From Polynucleobacter sp. CS-Odin-A6 (GTDB lineage: Bacteria > Pseudomonadota > Gammaproteobacteria > Burkholderiales > Burkholderiaceae): a stretch of DNA of 64,000 nt. The position numbers and the translations under genes were made by a program. This document shows, in pieces, positions 1 to 9,289 of the stretch; position 1 is the stretch's first letter; the number at the start of each line of letters is the position of its first letter. The notes under the pieces were generated by a model, which was not told where the DNA came from, searched no databases, and saw nothing but the letters and a program-made list of their open reading frames with translations. Location of the stretch: NCBI RefSeq assembly GCF_018882095.1, contig NZ_JACVPD010000004.1, forward strand, positions 124,001-188,000, written 5' to 3'.

Positions 1-11
1 GGTAAATCACT

Positions 12-422
12 ATGTCTTCCTTACTTAATGTTTTTAATATCTCTAGTTCGGCCATGAGCGCTCAATCACAACGTTTAAATACGGTTGCGAGTAACTTGGC
101 AAACGTTGATAGCGCAACGAGCGCTAATGGTCAGCCTTATAAAGCGAAACAAGTTATTTTTGAGGCTGCGCAGGTTGGAACATCGGGTCATCAGGGCGTT
201 AAGGTAAAAGAAGTAATTGAGGATCAATCTCCGTCACGAATGGTGCATGAACCTGCCAATCCCTTGGCGGATAAAGATGGCTATGTTGCCATGCCGAACG
301 TGAATGCAACTCAGGAAATGGTGAATATGATTTCCACTTCACGCTCTTATCAAAACAACGTTGAAACTATGAATGCAGCTAAAGCAATGTTGCAAAGAAC
401 TATAACCATTGGCCAAGCCTAA
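12..422 (+). CDS. flgC: Flagellar basal-body rod protein FlgC
   Basis: FlgC is a proximal rod subunit of the flagellar axle in the periplasm. The 136-residue length is normal for the family. The N-terminal rod motif is visible around residues 10-35 (SAMSAQSQRLN, then ASNLANVDSA), and the C-terminal amphipathic helix is seen in NATQEMVNMISTSRSYQNNV. Both ends are the paired helices that pack in the rod. It is the first complete gene of a forward run flgCDEFGHIJ and stands 13 bases before flgD. The 11 bases before it probably end flgB, which lies outside the window. Confidence 0.96.
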   Translation: MSSLLNVFNISSSAMSAQSQRLNTVASNLANVDSATSANGQPYKAKQVIFEAAQVGTSGHQGVKVKEVIEDQSPSRMVHEPANPLADKDGYVAMPNVNATQEMVNMISTSRSYQNNVETMNAAKAMLQRTITIGQA

Positions 423-435
423 TTAGGACATTAAT

Positions 436-1137
436 ATGACTACGATTCAAAACAATTCCACTGCTGTAAATGCTGGGGCTACCGGGACTGCTGGCGCTAT
501 TAATGGCGCTACTGCTGCATTAAATGCCTCAGCTGGTTCAGCGAAGCAGATTCAGGATCAGTTTATGAAAATGCTGGTTGCGCAGATGAAGTATCAGGAT
601 CCCACTGATCCGATGAAAAGTTCTGAAATGACTAGTCAGATGGCGCAAATTTCAACAGTCGATGGTATTAATAAGCTCAACACTTCCATGAGCTCGTTGC
701 TTTCACAGATGCAATCAAGTCAAGCTTATGAGGCCACTAATTTAGTTGGTCGAAGTGTCTTGATTCCAGGTAACACCATGAACCTGGTCAAGGGTCAAGC
801 AGCATTTGGTGCTCAGTTAGATGCATCTGCCACCTCCTTGAAGGTCAATATTTTGAATAGTGCTGGTCAGACCGTAGATGTGTTATCCATGGGCCCGCAA
901 AAGGCAGGCACAGTGCCTTTGGTTTGGGATGGTAAGGACATCAATGGCAACCAGTTACCAGATGGCCCTTATAAATTCCAATTGTCTGCTAATGTCGCCG
1001 GAAAAAATATTAATCCAGCTGGATTAACAGTTGCTGGGGTTACCGGAATTCTGAATCCTACAGGTACTGCACCTACACAAATTATGTTGGATAACAACAC
1101 CACAACGAGTCTTGCTGATATTGCACAAATTCGCTAA
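436..1137 (+). CDS. flgD: Flagellar hook-assembly (cap) protein FlgD
   Basis: FlgD forms the temporary scaffold at the hook tip that guides FlgE polymerisation. The 233-residue protein has the family's N-terminal segment (DQFMKMLVAQMKYQDPTDPM, about residues 42-61), which resembles a secreted-substrate signal region. The C-terminal Ig-like/tudor part carries the typical VWDGKDINGNQLPDGPYKF motif near residues 163-182. It lies between flgC and flgE in the conserved order, with an AGGA-like site upstream of the ATG. The Ala/Thr-rich start is common in secreted flagellar proteins. Confidence 0.95.
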   Translation: MTTIQNNSTAVNAGATGTAGAINGATAALNASAGSAKQIQDQFMKMLVAQMKYQDPTDPMKSSEMTSQMAQISTVDGINKLNTSMSSLLSQMQSSQAYEATNLVGRSVLIPGNTMNLVKGQAAFGAQLDASATSLKVNILNSAGQTVDVLSMGPQKAGTVPLVWDGKDINGNQLPDGPYKFQLSANVAGKNINPAGLTVAGVTGILNPTGTAPTQIMLDNNTTTSLADIAQIR

Positions 1138-1165
1138 CTAGATTGCTAAAGATTAAGGAATTGAT

Positions 1166-3517
1166 ATGTCATTTACAGAAGGACTAAGTGGTTTACATGC
1201 TGCCTCTGAAAATTTAAGTGTGCTGGGTAAAAATATTGCCAATGCTGCAACTGTGGGTTACAAGTCCTCTAGCATTGATTTTACAAATGTACTCGCAAGT
1301 CATCTGAATTCTGCTAACTCAGGGTCAGGTCTTCAGACTGGCGGAGCTGTATTGGCTTCCAATATTACTCAGTCATTTTCACAGGGTGCGATTATGTCCA
1401 ATAACACCCCATTAAATGCCGCTATTAACGGTCAGGGTATGTTTGTGACGTATGACCCAACCCTAGATCAAACTTCTTATACCCGTAATGGTCAATTTAT
1501 AGAAAATACGGATGGTTATTTAGTAAATGCTTCAGGTTTTCAGGTGATGGATATTAATAGTACCCCCATCAATTTATCAACCTACCAAATACATCCGCTA
1601 TCAGTACAAACAAAACAGGTCGATGTAGCTGCGTTTACTGCGCCATTATCGCCTTATGGCACGATTACTTTCGGGGGGCTGGTATACACGAACACTGATG
1701 GTAAGACTATTGGTACTGCAATGGCTCCAAGCATTGTTCCTTCAACCATCGGAACTCCGTCTACCCGCGAGACGGATGATGTTACTTTTGCACATGGAAT
1801 GTCTGCTGGTGATGCAATCACTGTTGCTGGGTTAACTTTTAAGGCAAATAAAGATTTGACCAGCACTCAAATTGCCCGTGCTTTTGCTAATTTATCTGCT
1901 GGAGCAACTACTGGTCCCAGAACTGCTGATGGTTCTTATAGCGGACAATTATCTAGTAATTTTAGTAGTAGCGCGGTTTACTCAGCAGCCGGAATCAATG
2001 GTGGCTCTGGCGATATTGTATTTTTTACTGCAACAAGTATGGGCGCTCAACCAGCAATTACTGCAAGCGCACTTCAGGGTGGCGTTGCTACTATTTTTGC
2101 AGGCCTTTTGGCAGGGGATACTGCTGAAACAATCGCAGCTCGTTCTGCAGTGTCTGTTGCAAATGGTGGTCCGGCCAATTATGCCCTGAGCAGTGGAATA
2201 TTCACCGGAAAGTTAGGAAATTTCGATACGATTTCTGTTGCCGGTTCTACAGCTACCAGTCCAAGCTTATTAACTACTGGCACGCTTGGTACAAGCGGCC
2301 CTACTACGCAAATTGAAACACTTATCTTATCCGCATTAAGTGCTGGCGATACTTATGCAGCAGGAGGCCTAACCTTCACCGCAACAAGTAATGTGACTGC
2401 CGCACAACTTGCCACTGCTTTTAACAACAAAATTAATACCGCAACCTCTATATCAAGCTATGGAACCTGGGGTGGGACTAAAACAGCTGGTACGGGTGGA
2501 TCTGGTCTTGGTACTTCGGTGATGAATGGTACGGATGCTATTAACTGGAGCTATGCCGGAGACGGAATTGTCTCTACAAGATTGATATCTGGTGTAAAAA
2601 CAGTGTCTGGCGTGCTTGGTTCGAGCACTACAAATACAGCTATATCAATCGCCGGCACAAATGCCGCAACGACTGCCGCTGCACAAATTGAAGCATTGAC
2701 TTTTTCAGCGTTGAGCGCAGGCGATACTTATTCAGCTGGAGGCTTAACTTTTACTGCAACAAGTAATGTGACTGCTGCGCAACTTGCCGCTGATTTTTAT
2801 AACAAAATTAATACTGCAAGTTCTGCCTCTATCTATGGAACTTGGAGTGGGACTAAAACGGCTGGTACTGGCGGATCTGGGCTCGGCACTGCAGTGATGA
2901 GTGGAACGGATACTGTTAACTGGAGTTATAGCGGACCAGGGGTTGTGAATGCAAGATTGATATCTGGATTAAAAACCACCTCAGGTGCCCCCAGTACTTA
3001 TTTGGGATCTAAGCTGACAACAGAGCAGTTAGCAAATATCTCGGCGGTAATAGTCAATCATAAAAATTATGGGCCAGAGAACGCAATTGATATCAATAGT
3101 TATGGTTTTACCAGCGGCTCTCATAGTTTTGTCCAAACGACTACGCTAGGAACCGATTTTGCTTACCTTAATACAAAAGCGATTGATGCAACGGGTACCA
3201 TTATTGGCACCTATTCAGATAATAGTACTTATGAATTAGGTCAAATTGGCATAGCGCTCATTCCAAGTAATGTGGGACTGAAGGCTTTAGGAAACGACTC
3301 ATGGGTTGAGACGGCTAAGTCTGGAGTTCCACTTATTGCCGCTGCAAATACCTTAGGTAGAGGTACGATTGTGGGCTCCTCAGTAGAGGCTTCCAACGTG
3401 AATCAAACGACTGATATGGTAGGTTTATTAGCTGCCCAGCAAGCTTATCAGGCTAGCGCTCAAGTAGTTAAGATCGAAAGTCAAAATTATCAAACCCTTA
3501 TTGGAATGAATGGTTAA
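1166..3517 (+). CDS. flgE: Flagellar hook protein FlgE, greatly enlarged (783 aa)
   Basis: FlgE polymerises into the hook, the universal joint of the flagellum. The conserved ends are clear: an N-terminal rod-like motif (LSGLHAASENLSVLGKNIAN) and a C-terminal helix (AAQQAYQASAQVVKIES). Family members are often about 400 residues, so this one is nearly twice as long. The extra length lies in the surface-exposed middle. Residues about 380-610 hold two close copies of a roughly 100-residue unit with a 125-residue (375-base) period, and a weaker third copy begins near residue 205 (AGDAITVAGLTFKA). The middle is rich in Ser, Thr, Gly and Ala and lacks Cys. Identity is firm. The role of the expansion is not known from sequence. 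Confidence 0.95.
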   Translation: MSFTEGLSGLHAASENLSVLGKNIANAATVGYKSSSIDFTNVLASHLNSANSGSGLQTGGAVLASNITQSFSQGAIMSNNTPLNAAINGQGMFVTYDPTLDQTSYTRNGQFIENTDGYLVNASGFQVMDINSTPINLSTYQIHPLSVQTKQVDVAAFTAPLSPYGTITFGGLVYTNTDGKTIGTAMAPSIVPSTIGTPSTRETDDVTFAHGMSAGDAITVAGLTFKANKDLTSTQIARAFANLSAGATTGPRTADGSYSGQLSSNFSSSAVYSAAGINGGSGDIVFFTATSMGAQPAITASALQGGVATIFAGLLAGDTAETIAARSAVSVANGGPANYALSSGIFTGKLGNFDTISVAGSTATSPSLLTTGTLGTSGPTTQIETLILSALSAGDTYAAGGLTFTATSNVTAAQLATAFNNKINTATSISSYGTWGGTKTAGTGGSGLGTSVMNGTDAINWSYAGDGIVSTRLISGVKTVSGVLGSSTTNTAISIAGTNAATTAAAQIEALTFSALSAGDTYSAGGLTFTATSNVTAAQLAADFYNKINTASSASIYGTWSGTKTAGTGGSGLGTAVMSGTDTVNWSYSGPGVVNARLISGLKTTSGAPSTYLGSKLTTEQLANISAVIVNHKNYGPENAIDINSYGFTSGSHSFVQTTTLGTDFAYLNTKAIDATGTIIGTYSDNSTYELGQIGIALIPSNVGLKALGNDSWVETAKSGVPLIAAANTLGRGTIVGSSVEASNVNQTTDMVGLLAAQQAYQASAQVVKIESQNYQTLIGMNG
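2309..2610 (+). repeat. FlgE internal repeat, copy 1
   Basis: Coding repeat of about 300 bases. Its landmarks are SAGDTYAAGGLTFTATSNVT, then TAGTGGSGLGTSVM, then RLISGVKT. It aligns with the next copy at a constant offset of 375 bases with only scattered codon changes, including synonymous ones, which points to tandem duplication inside flgE. Confidence 0.9.
2684..2985 (+). repeat. FlgE internal repeat, copy 2
   Basis: Second copy of the flgE unit. Its landmarks are SAGDTYSAGGLTFTATSNVT, then TAGTGGSGLGTAVM, then RLISGLKT. It begins 375 bases after copy 1. A diverged, shorter relative of the same opening motif (SAGDAITVAGLTFKA) lies near 1800-1850. Confidence 0.9.
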
Positions 3518-3581
3518 TGTACTTCGTTACACAAGCTAAGCTCACCCAATAGATAAGAGAAGCGAGAAAAAAGGACTTAAT

Positions 3582-4322
3582 ATGGATCGTGTTATTTACA
3601 CCGCAATGACTGGGGCCCAACATATCTTGGACCAGCAATCTACCAACTCGAATAATTTGGCTAACGTTTCTACGACTGGTTTCAAGGCGCAGATCGACTC
3701 CTTTTTATCAGTACCAGTTTTGGGGGGCGGCATTGACACTCGGGCATTTGTTATTAATGCAAGTAACGGCACTGATTTCACGCCGGGCGCAATTCAGCAA
3801 ACTGGCCGTACGCTAGATGTGGCTATAGAAGGTAAAGGCTGGTTTAGTGTCCAACGCCCTGATGGTTCTGAAGGTCTAACTCGTAATGGATCTTTTAAGG
3901 TTAGTGAAAATGGTATTTTGCAAACAGCAGGTGGTCGCAATGTTCTGGGCGGCGGCGGTCCCATTACGATTCCGCCTAATGTCAATATCTCCATTGGAGC
4001 GGACGGAACAATTTCTAGTATAGATCCTGCAATTAGCGGCGGTCCCTCTACACCTATAGATGTCTTAAAGTTATCCAACCCTGATGAAAAAAAATTAGTG
4101 CGCGGTGTTGATGGCCTATTTAATAATCGAGATCTGTCGCCAATTGCTGCTGATCCTACTATAAGAGTAGTGAATGGTGCCTTAGAGAACAGCAACGTAA
4201 ATGTTGTACAGGGTATGGTAAATATGATTTCTCTAGCACGCCAATTTGATATTCAGATGCAGCTGATGAAGAATGCTGAGAATAGCGACCAACAAGCCGC
4301 TCAGCTCTTCAATTTAAATTAA
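3582..4322 (+). CDS. flgF: Flagellar basal-body rod protein FlgF
   Basis: FlgF is a rod subunit between the proximal rod and FlgG. The 246-residue length is typical. It has the N-terminal rod motif ([20 protein letters not shown], residues about 17-36), the central GKGWFSVQRPDG motif shared by FlgE/F/G, and the C-terminal NVVQGMVNMISLARQFDIQM helix. A GGACTTAAT element stands just before the ATG. Between flgE and flgF there are 64 bases with no gene. Confidence 0.95.
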   Translation: MDRVIYTAMTGAQHILDQQSTNSNNLANVSTTGFKAQIDSFLSVPVLGGGIDTRAFVINASNGTDFTPGAIQQTGRTLDVAIEGKGWFSVQRPDGSEGLTRNGSFKVSENGILQTAGGRNVLGGGGPITIPPNVNISIGADGTISSIDPAISGGPSTPIDVLKLSNPDEKKLVRGVDGLFNNRDLSPIAADPTIRVVNGALENSNVNVVQGMVNMISLARQFDIQMQLMKNAENSDQQAAQLFNLN

Positions 4323-4363
4323 TACCTAATGTGTCAAGATACCTCTAAATTAAAGGAAATAAG

Positions 4364-5149
4364 ATGATACGCTCACTGTGGATTTCAAAAACTGGTCTCG
4401 AAGCTCAACAAACCCAGATGGATGTGATATCCAACAACTTGGCTAACGTCAGTACGAATGGTTTTAAAAAGTCGCGAGCAGTGTTTGAGGATTTGCTTTA
4501 CCAGACGATTCGTCAACCCGGTGCACAATCTTCTCAACAAACTCAACTCCCTTCTGGAATGCAAATTGGTACAGGTGTGAAGCCTGTCGCTACAGAACGC
4601 ATCTTTACTCAGGGCAACTTACAGCAAACCAGTAACAATACTGATATTGCAATTAATGGTAGCGGCTTCTTTCAGATCTTAATGCCCGATGGCACTACAA
4701 ACTATACCCGCGATGGTAGCTTTCAGGTCAGTAGCACCGGACAGTTAGTGACCGCTAGTGGTTATGTTATTCAGCCAGCGATTACGATTCCAGCAACTGC
4801 GCAGACGGTAACAGTAGCAGCTGACGGTGTTGTGTCAGTGACCTTGCCAAACACGGTTGCAGTTACACAGGTTGGCCAGTTGCAATTAGCCACCTTTATT
4901 AATCCAGCGGGCTTGAGCGCTAAAGGTGAGAATCTGTATGCTGAAACTGCTGCCTCTGGCGCACCCAATACAGTGAATCCTGGCTCCAATGGCGCAGGCG
5001 TCCTGGCGCAAGGCTTCGTAGAAACTTCTAATGTGAATGTGGTTGAGGAGATGGTCAATATGATTCAGACTCAGCGCGCTTATGAGATCAATAGTAAGGC
5101 GATATCAACCTCTGATCAGATGCTCCAAAGATTGGCTCAATTGGGATAG
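4364..5149 (+). CDS. flgG: Flagellar distal rod protein FlgG
   Basis: FlgG builds the distal rod that passes through the P and L rings. The 261-residue protein closely follows the family: N-terminal [40 protein letters not shown], the [19 protein letters not shown] segment known from distal-rod FlgG, and C-terminal [20 protein letters not shown]. It is preceded by AAAGGAAAT, a good ribosome site. flgH follows after 5 bases, so the two are likely co-translated. Confidence 0.96.
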   Translation: MIRSLWISKTGLEAQQTQMDVISNNLANVSTNGFKKSRAVFEDLLYQTIRQPGAQSSQQTQLPSGMQIGTGVKPVATERIFTQGNLQQTSNNTDIAINGSGFFQILMPDGTTNYTRDGSFQVSSTGQLVTASGYVIQPAITIPATAQTVTVAADGVVSVTLPNTVAVTQVGQLQLATFINPAGLSAKGENLYAETAASGAPNTVNPGSNGAGVLAQGFVETSNVNVVEEMVNMIQTQRAYEINSKAISTSDQMLQRLAQLG

Positions 5150-5154
5150 CCCTT

Positions 5155-5835
5155 ATGCAAACCTCATTACGCCTACCTAAAATAAGCCTCTTTACCGTCT
5201 TTAGTATTACAGCTATAGGCATTAGCCTTAGTGCTTGCAGCGTCGTTCCCAGCACGATCACGCAAAACCCTGGTCCAGCTAGTAATCGCATGGCGATGTC
5301 GCAAGCTTCAAATGGTTCAATTTTTTCAAGCGTAAGCTACAAACCGATGTTTGAGGGCAATCGTGCACGTAGCGTTGGCGATACGATCACAATTAATATT
5401 ACTGAAACCACCACTGCAACAAAAGACGCAGGCTCATCAGGCTCTAAAAAGGGCCTTGCCAATGCCACGGCAACCGATCAGTTTGGCAACACTGTTAGTC
5501 CAACGTTTAGTTGGGCTAACAACTTATCTAATGAAAATAAAGCTACGTCTAATGCTAGTAATACTTTTAATGGATTTATAACAGCAACAGTTTTGGAGGT
5601 ATTTCCAAACGGTAATTTAATGGTAGCAGGTGAAAAGCAAATCGGTTACGACCAAGGCTCGGAGTTTGTTCGTTTTTCAGGGGTAGTAAACCCAAATATG
5701 ATTACAACTAACAACACAGTTGCCTCTAACACTGTTGCAGATGCTCGGTTTGAGTACCGCACTACTAATGCAATTGATAGCTCTTATATTGCTAGTATGG
5801 TTACCCGCTTCTTCTTAAGTATTGCGCCATTCTAA
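5155..5835 (+). CDS. flgH: Flagellar L-ring lipoprotein FlgH
   Basis: FlgH forms the outer-membrane L ring around the rod. The 226-residue precursor has a signal peptide ending in the lipobox LSAC, with the lipidated Cys at residue 28, as expected for FlgH. The body has the family motifs RARSVGDTITINITETTTA and, near the end, the ring-forming segment EVFPNGNLMVAGEKQI. It ends inside the region immediately before flgI with almost no gap. Confidence 0.95.
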   Translation: MQTSLRLPKISLFTVFSITAIGISLSACSVVPSTITQNPGPASNRMAMSQASNGSIFSSVSYKPMFEGNRARSVGDTITINITETTTATKDAGSSGSKKGLANATATDQFGNTVSPTFSWANNLSNENKATSNASNTFNGFITATVLEVFPNGNLMVAGEKQIGYDQGSEFVRFSGVVNPNMITTNNTVASNTVADARFEYRTTNAIDSSYIASMVTRFFLSIAPF

Positions 5836-5839
5836 AAAT

Positions 5840-7033
5840 ATGATGACATTTTTTCTTAAATCTCATCGTTTCTCTTTATTTCGAACTGAAAAAAGACCCC
5901 AATGGCTTAAAAGCCTGATAGTACTATTACTATTGTGTACGGGTATATTTAGCAGTCTAAGCCTGACTTCTGTCGCACATGCTGAGCGTATTAAAGATTT
6001 AGCAAATATTCAGGGCGTCCGAAGTAACCAATTAATTGGCTATGGATTGGTTGTGGGCTTGGATGGCACTGGCGACCAAACAACGCAGACACCATTTACC
6101 CTACAAAGTACTTTAAGTATGTTGCAATCTCTGGGAGTCACGTTACCGCCAGGTACATTTTCTCAGATTCAACTGAAGAACGTAGCGGCAGTTATTGTGA
6201 CGGCAAATTTGCCGCCTTTTTCTCAAATTGGTCAAACTTTAGATGTCACTGTTTCAGCTATGGGTAATGCCAAGACTCTACGAGGTGGCACCTTATTGCT
6301 CTCGCCTTTAAAAGGAGCTGACGGTCAGATCTACGCAATGGCTCAAGGAAACATTGTTATTGGCGGCGCAACTGCCTCCGCTAATGGCAGTTCGGCAACT
6401 ATTAATCAGCTTAATGCTGGTCGTATATCAGCTGGAGCTACTGTTGAAAGAGTGATCCCGAATAATTTAGCTGGCATGGATATCTTTAATCTAGAGCTTA
6501 AAAGTTCTGATTTTTCTACAGCTAGTATTGTTGTTGATGCAATTAATAAACGTTTTGGCAAGCCAATTGCAATTGCCCATGATTCGCGTGTAATTCAGAT
6601 TACGCCAGATAATATTAATAGTGCTAGCCGCGTCCAATTTATGGCTGCATTAGAAAGCATCAGCGTTACTCCAGCCAAAGGCGAAGCGAAGGTAATTCTA
6701 AATGCAAGAACAGGTTCAATTGTCTTAAATCAGAGTGTTGAGTTAGAAAATTGCGCGGTTGCTCATGGTAACTTGACTGTAGTGATTAGTACGACTCCTG
6801 TTATTAGTCAGCCAGGCGCTTTTTCGAATACTGGAAATACGGTTGAGGCAAAAGTATCACAGGTTAGCTTAAATCAAGACCCCGGCAACGTGATTCAATT
6901 GGCTGGTGGCACATCTCTATCAGATGTAGTTCGGGGATTAAATGCTGTTGGTGCAACGCCTCAAGATTTAGTGGCTATCTTGCAAGCAATTAAGGCTGCT
7001 GGCGCATTACGCGCCGAACTAGAGATAATTTAA
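5840..7033 (+). CDS. flgI: Flagellar P-ring protein FlgI
   Basis: FlgI forms the periplasmic P ring that acts as a rod bushing. A signal peptide precedes the cut near SVAHAERIKDLANIQG. The family motifs NQLIGYGLVVGLDGTGDQT and LNAVGATPQDLVAILQAIKA are present. The reading frame is open from a TTG at 5822 that would overlap flgH. I prefer the ATG at 5840, five bases after the flgH stop, with a second ATG at 5843. The N-terminal region is longer than usual for a signal peptide (about 45 residues), so the true start could also be a little different. Confidence 0.94.
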   Translation: MMTFFLKSHRFSLFRTEKRPQWLKSLIVLLLLCTGIFSSLSLTSVAHAERIKDLANIQGVRSNQLIGYGLVVGLDGTGDQTTQTPFTLQSTLSMLQSLGVTLPPGTFSQIQLKNVAAVIVTANLPPFSQIGQTLDVTVSAMGNAKTLRGGTLLLSPLKGADGQIYAMAQGNIVIGGATASANGSSATINQLNAGRISAGATVERVIPNNLAGMDIFNLELKSSDFSTASIVVDAINKRFGKPIAIAHDSRVIQITPDNINSASRVQFMAALESISVTPAKGEAKVILNARTGSIVLNQSVELENCAVAHGNLTVVISTTPVISQPGAFSNTGNTVEAKVSQVSLNQDPGNVIQLAGGTSLSDVVRGLNAVGATPQDLVAILQAIKAAGALRAELEII

Positions 7034-7044
7034 GCATTAGTATC

Positions 7045-8070
7045 ATGGCGCTATCTAATAACACCATCTCTGGCACTGATCTAAGTAATCAGCTGGCTAT
7101 GGATGCTAATGGCCTCAACTCACTCAAGAAGTCTGCAAAAGAGAACTCACCAGAAGCAATTAAGGGTGTTGCTAAGCAGTTTGAAGCGATCTTCATTAAT
7201 ATGATGCTAAAAAGCATGCGTGATGCTAGCCCACAAGATGGTGTCTTTAATACTGAGCAAAATAAGCTTTACACCTCAATGTTTGATCAGCAGTTAAGTC
7301 AAAAACTTGCCAACGGTAAGGGTATTGGTTTGGCTGACGTTCTTGTCAGGCAACTCAGCAAAGCAGTAGGCGCTCCCGAAGGACAAACAGGCGATGGTCC
7401 CATTAGCTCTAAAGCACTTGGACTTAATCGCTCAAGTGTTAGTGGTCTTTCTGCTTATACTTCGCTAACAGCTCCCGAGGATGTTCGTACAAGAAGTGCC
7501 ACCATTAAAGCAGACGGTACAAAATCTTGGTCAGATAAAATTTCACAATTATTTAGTGATTTTGAAATGTCTGCTGAAATCATATCGCCATCTTTATCCA
7601 ATGCTCTTAAGGACACTGTGAATGGTTTCACAGATAAGTTAGCTTCATTTGCACGACAGGCTAGTAACGCTAGCGGTCTGCCAGCTCAATTTATGCTCGG
7701 TCAGGCTGCACTCGAAACAGGCTGGGGAAAAAAAGAAATTAAAGGTAGCGATGGCACGCCTAGTAATAATTTATTTGGTATCAAAGCTACAGGCAATTGG
7801 AATGGCAGGGTGGTATCAACATTGACTACTGAATATATCAACGGTGAGAAGCAGGTCAAGGTAGAAAAATTCAGGGCGTATGATTCTTACGCAGATTCAT
7901 TTAAGGACTTTGCCAATTTGATTACTAGTAATCCACGTTTTAATAATGTCCTGAATAACTTGAGTAATGTTAATAGCTATGCTGATGCGATGGCTAAAGC
8001 GGGTTATGCAACTGATCCTGACTACGCTAAAAAATTGGCTAGTGTGATTAAAAAAATTAGCAAGCCTTAA
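7045..8070 (+). CDS. flgJ: Flagellar rod-cap and peptidoglycan hydrolase FlgJ
   Basis: FlgJ caps the growing rod and opens the peptidoglycan. Residues about 30-105 are the rod-binding domain (AKQFEAIFINMMLKSMRDAS). Residues about 195-341 are a GH73 glucosaminidase-type domain. The candidate catalytic Glu is at about residue 224 in QAALETGWGKKEI, followed by NNLFGIKA and FRAYDSYADSFKDFA. The two-domain form is the gamma/betaproteobacterial type. It is the last gene of the forward flagellar operon. Confidence 0.95.
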   Translation: MALSNNTISGTDLSNQLAMDANGLNSLKKSAKENSPEAIKGVAKQFEAIFINMMLKSMRDASPQDGVFNTEQNKLYTSMFDQQLSQKLANGKGIGLADVLVRQLSKAVGAPEGQTGDGPISSKALGLNRSSVSGLSAYTSLTAPEDVRTRSATIKADGTKSWSDKISQLFSDFEMSAEIISPSLSNALKDTVNGFTDKLASFARQASNASGLPAQFMLGQAALETGWGKKEIKGSDGTPSNNLFGIKATGNWNGRVVSTLTTEYINGEKQVKVEKFRAYDSYADSFKDFANLITSNPRFNNVLNNLSNVNSYADAMAKAGYATDPDYAKKLASVIKKISKP

Positions 8071-8106
8071 GGCTGAGCTAATGGAATGTCCTAGTCGGGT
8101 TCAATG

Positions 8107-8529
8107 TTACTTAAGCCACTCTTTTAGCTCTAACATTTGTTTATCAATAAATACCTCCATAAAGAAGCCGTCTGAATCGTTCAGATTTGGATTGACATGT
8201 TTTTGCACGAGATGAATGATGAGTTTGATGGCTCTATTTCGTAATTCTTGTGGCAAAGAAACAGCCATTTGGGCGTTATAACTGGCCAAAATACTGTTAG
8301 AGTCAACCGTTCTTAATGCTGGAATAAACTGCTTCTGAGACTCAATCATCTTTGTTAAAGCGACTTTATAATCCTTGCCAGATCGCATTGATTCATTAAA
8401 TGATGAGCATAGCAAACGAACTGCCTTTTTATCGACCTCTCTTATTCTGGATTTAGCGCTACACATTGTTTGAATATTATCACTTGTGATAATATTTGGG
8501 GTATTAGAAAGTAGCACTAAGGCGCCCAA
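8107..8529 (-). CDS. Hypothetical protein, unknown family
   Basis: I do not recognise this 140-residue protein. It appears soluble, mainly helical and fairly rich in charged residues, with two Cys near the N-terminus (TMCSAK and LLCSSF) and no signal peptide or clear membrane segment. A later Met at residue 22 is an alternative start. It converges on flgJ and is divergent from the gene at 8573, with about 40 bases between them. Its place inside the flagellar cluster suggests, but does not show, a motility-related role. Confidence 0.6.
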   Translation of the reverse strand: MGALVLLSNTPNIITSDNIQTMCSAKSRIREVDKKAVRLLCSSFNESMRSGKDYKVALTKMIESQKQFIPALRTVDSNSILASYNAQMAVSLPQELRNRAIKLIIHLVQKHVNPNLNDSDGFFMEVFIDKQMLELKEWLK

Positions 8530-8572
8530 ATCTCACCCCCGTATTGATTGATAAGAAATAGGCAAAATTGAA

Positions 8573-8899
8573 ATGGCACACTTAACAGAATCCCAAATAA
8601 TTGAAAAGTTATGTAAGACTTTTAACACTCGCTTTTCAGGAAGTCGTAATGTGGTGCAATCACTTGCTGACACTATAGAAATGAGTGATATGTTGCATCC
8701 TGGTTTGCGCGGCCTGGGTGGCAAGGATGTTTTATCCTTGTTTAAGGATCGAATGAATGTTTGGGATCCCGAATCATTGCGAGAGATTGTTATAGATGTA
8801 TTTGTTTATCTCATGAAAGAGAAAATCACTTCGGACACATCTAAGCGAGAATTAGCGAAAGATATTAACAACTACTTGTTGCCAATTAATTTCTGGTAA
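8573..8899 (+). CDS. Hypothetical protein, unknown family
   Basis: A 108-residue acidic, helical, cytoplasmic-looking protein that I cannot assign. Notable segments are ESQIIEKLCKTFNTRF near the start and LHPGLRGLGGKDVLSLF in the middle. There is no signal peptide or membrane span. It is the only forward gene between flgJ and the reverse flagellar operon, and it ends 7 bases before the stop of the convergent gene at 8907. Confidence 0.6.
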   Translation: MAHLTESQIIEKLCKTFNTRFSGSRNVVQSLADTIEMSDMLHPGLRGLGGKDVLSLFKDRMNVWDPESLREIVIDVFVYLMKEKITSDTSKRELAKDINNYLLPINFW

Positions 8900-8906
8900 T
8901 TGCAGA

Positions 8907-9197
8907 CTATTTTTTAGGGTTTACTGCACTCATCTTTTCTCGCATGCCTTTGAGCTCAAACTCAATACTATCTATACGTGCGTTATGGTTATTTACTTTC
9001 TCCCTGGTTGGAGTAAAAGAATCTAGAGCTGCCTCTGTTTCAGATTTTGTTTGCTCAATCAATCCATAAATGATTTTTATCTGGGCTGCTTGTTTATCAA
9101 TTGATTCAATTAATTTCATGATAAAAATGCTCATGCCGAGAACTATCAGCGCGAAAACACCAAACAAAAAGGGCGCTATAAAATCAATGAGGTTCAT
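8907..9197 (-). CDS. Small inner-membrane protein with coiled-coil tail
   Basis: A 96-residue protein with one hydrophobic segment at about residues 5-30 (IAPFLFGVFALIVLGMSIFI). A long, charged, heptad-like helix follows to the end (ESIDKQAAQIKIIYG, then IDSIEFELKGMREKM). This is the shape of a membrane-anchored coiled coil facing the cytoplasm. I do not recognise a family. It lies downstream of motD on the same strand, about 90 bases away, so it could belong to the same transcript. Confidence 0.6.
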   Translation of the reverse strand: MNLIDFIAPFLFGVFALIVLGMSIFIMKLIESIDKQAAQIKIIYGLIEQTKSETEAALDSFTPTREKVNNHNARIDSIEFELKGMREKMSAVNPKK

Positions 9198-9289
9198 GGG
9201 ATTTCTTGCTAAAAATAGTGTGAATTGAGAATTTGAGCGTATTTAAAGGTCTCTTTAGAGCCAGTTGATAACATAATAAGTCCCTTATT

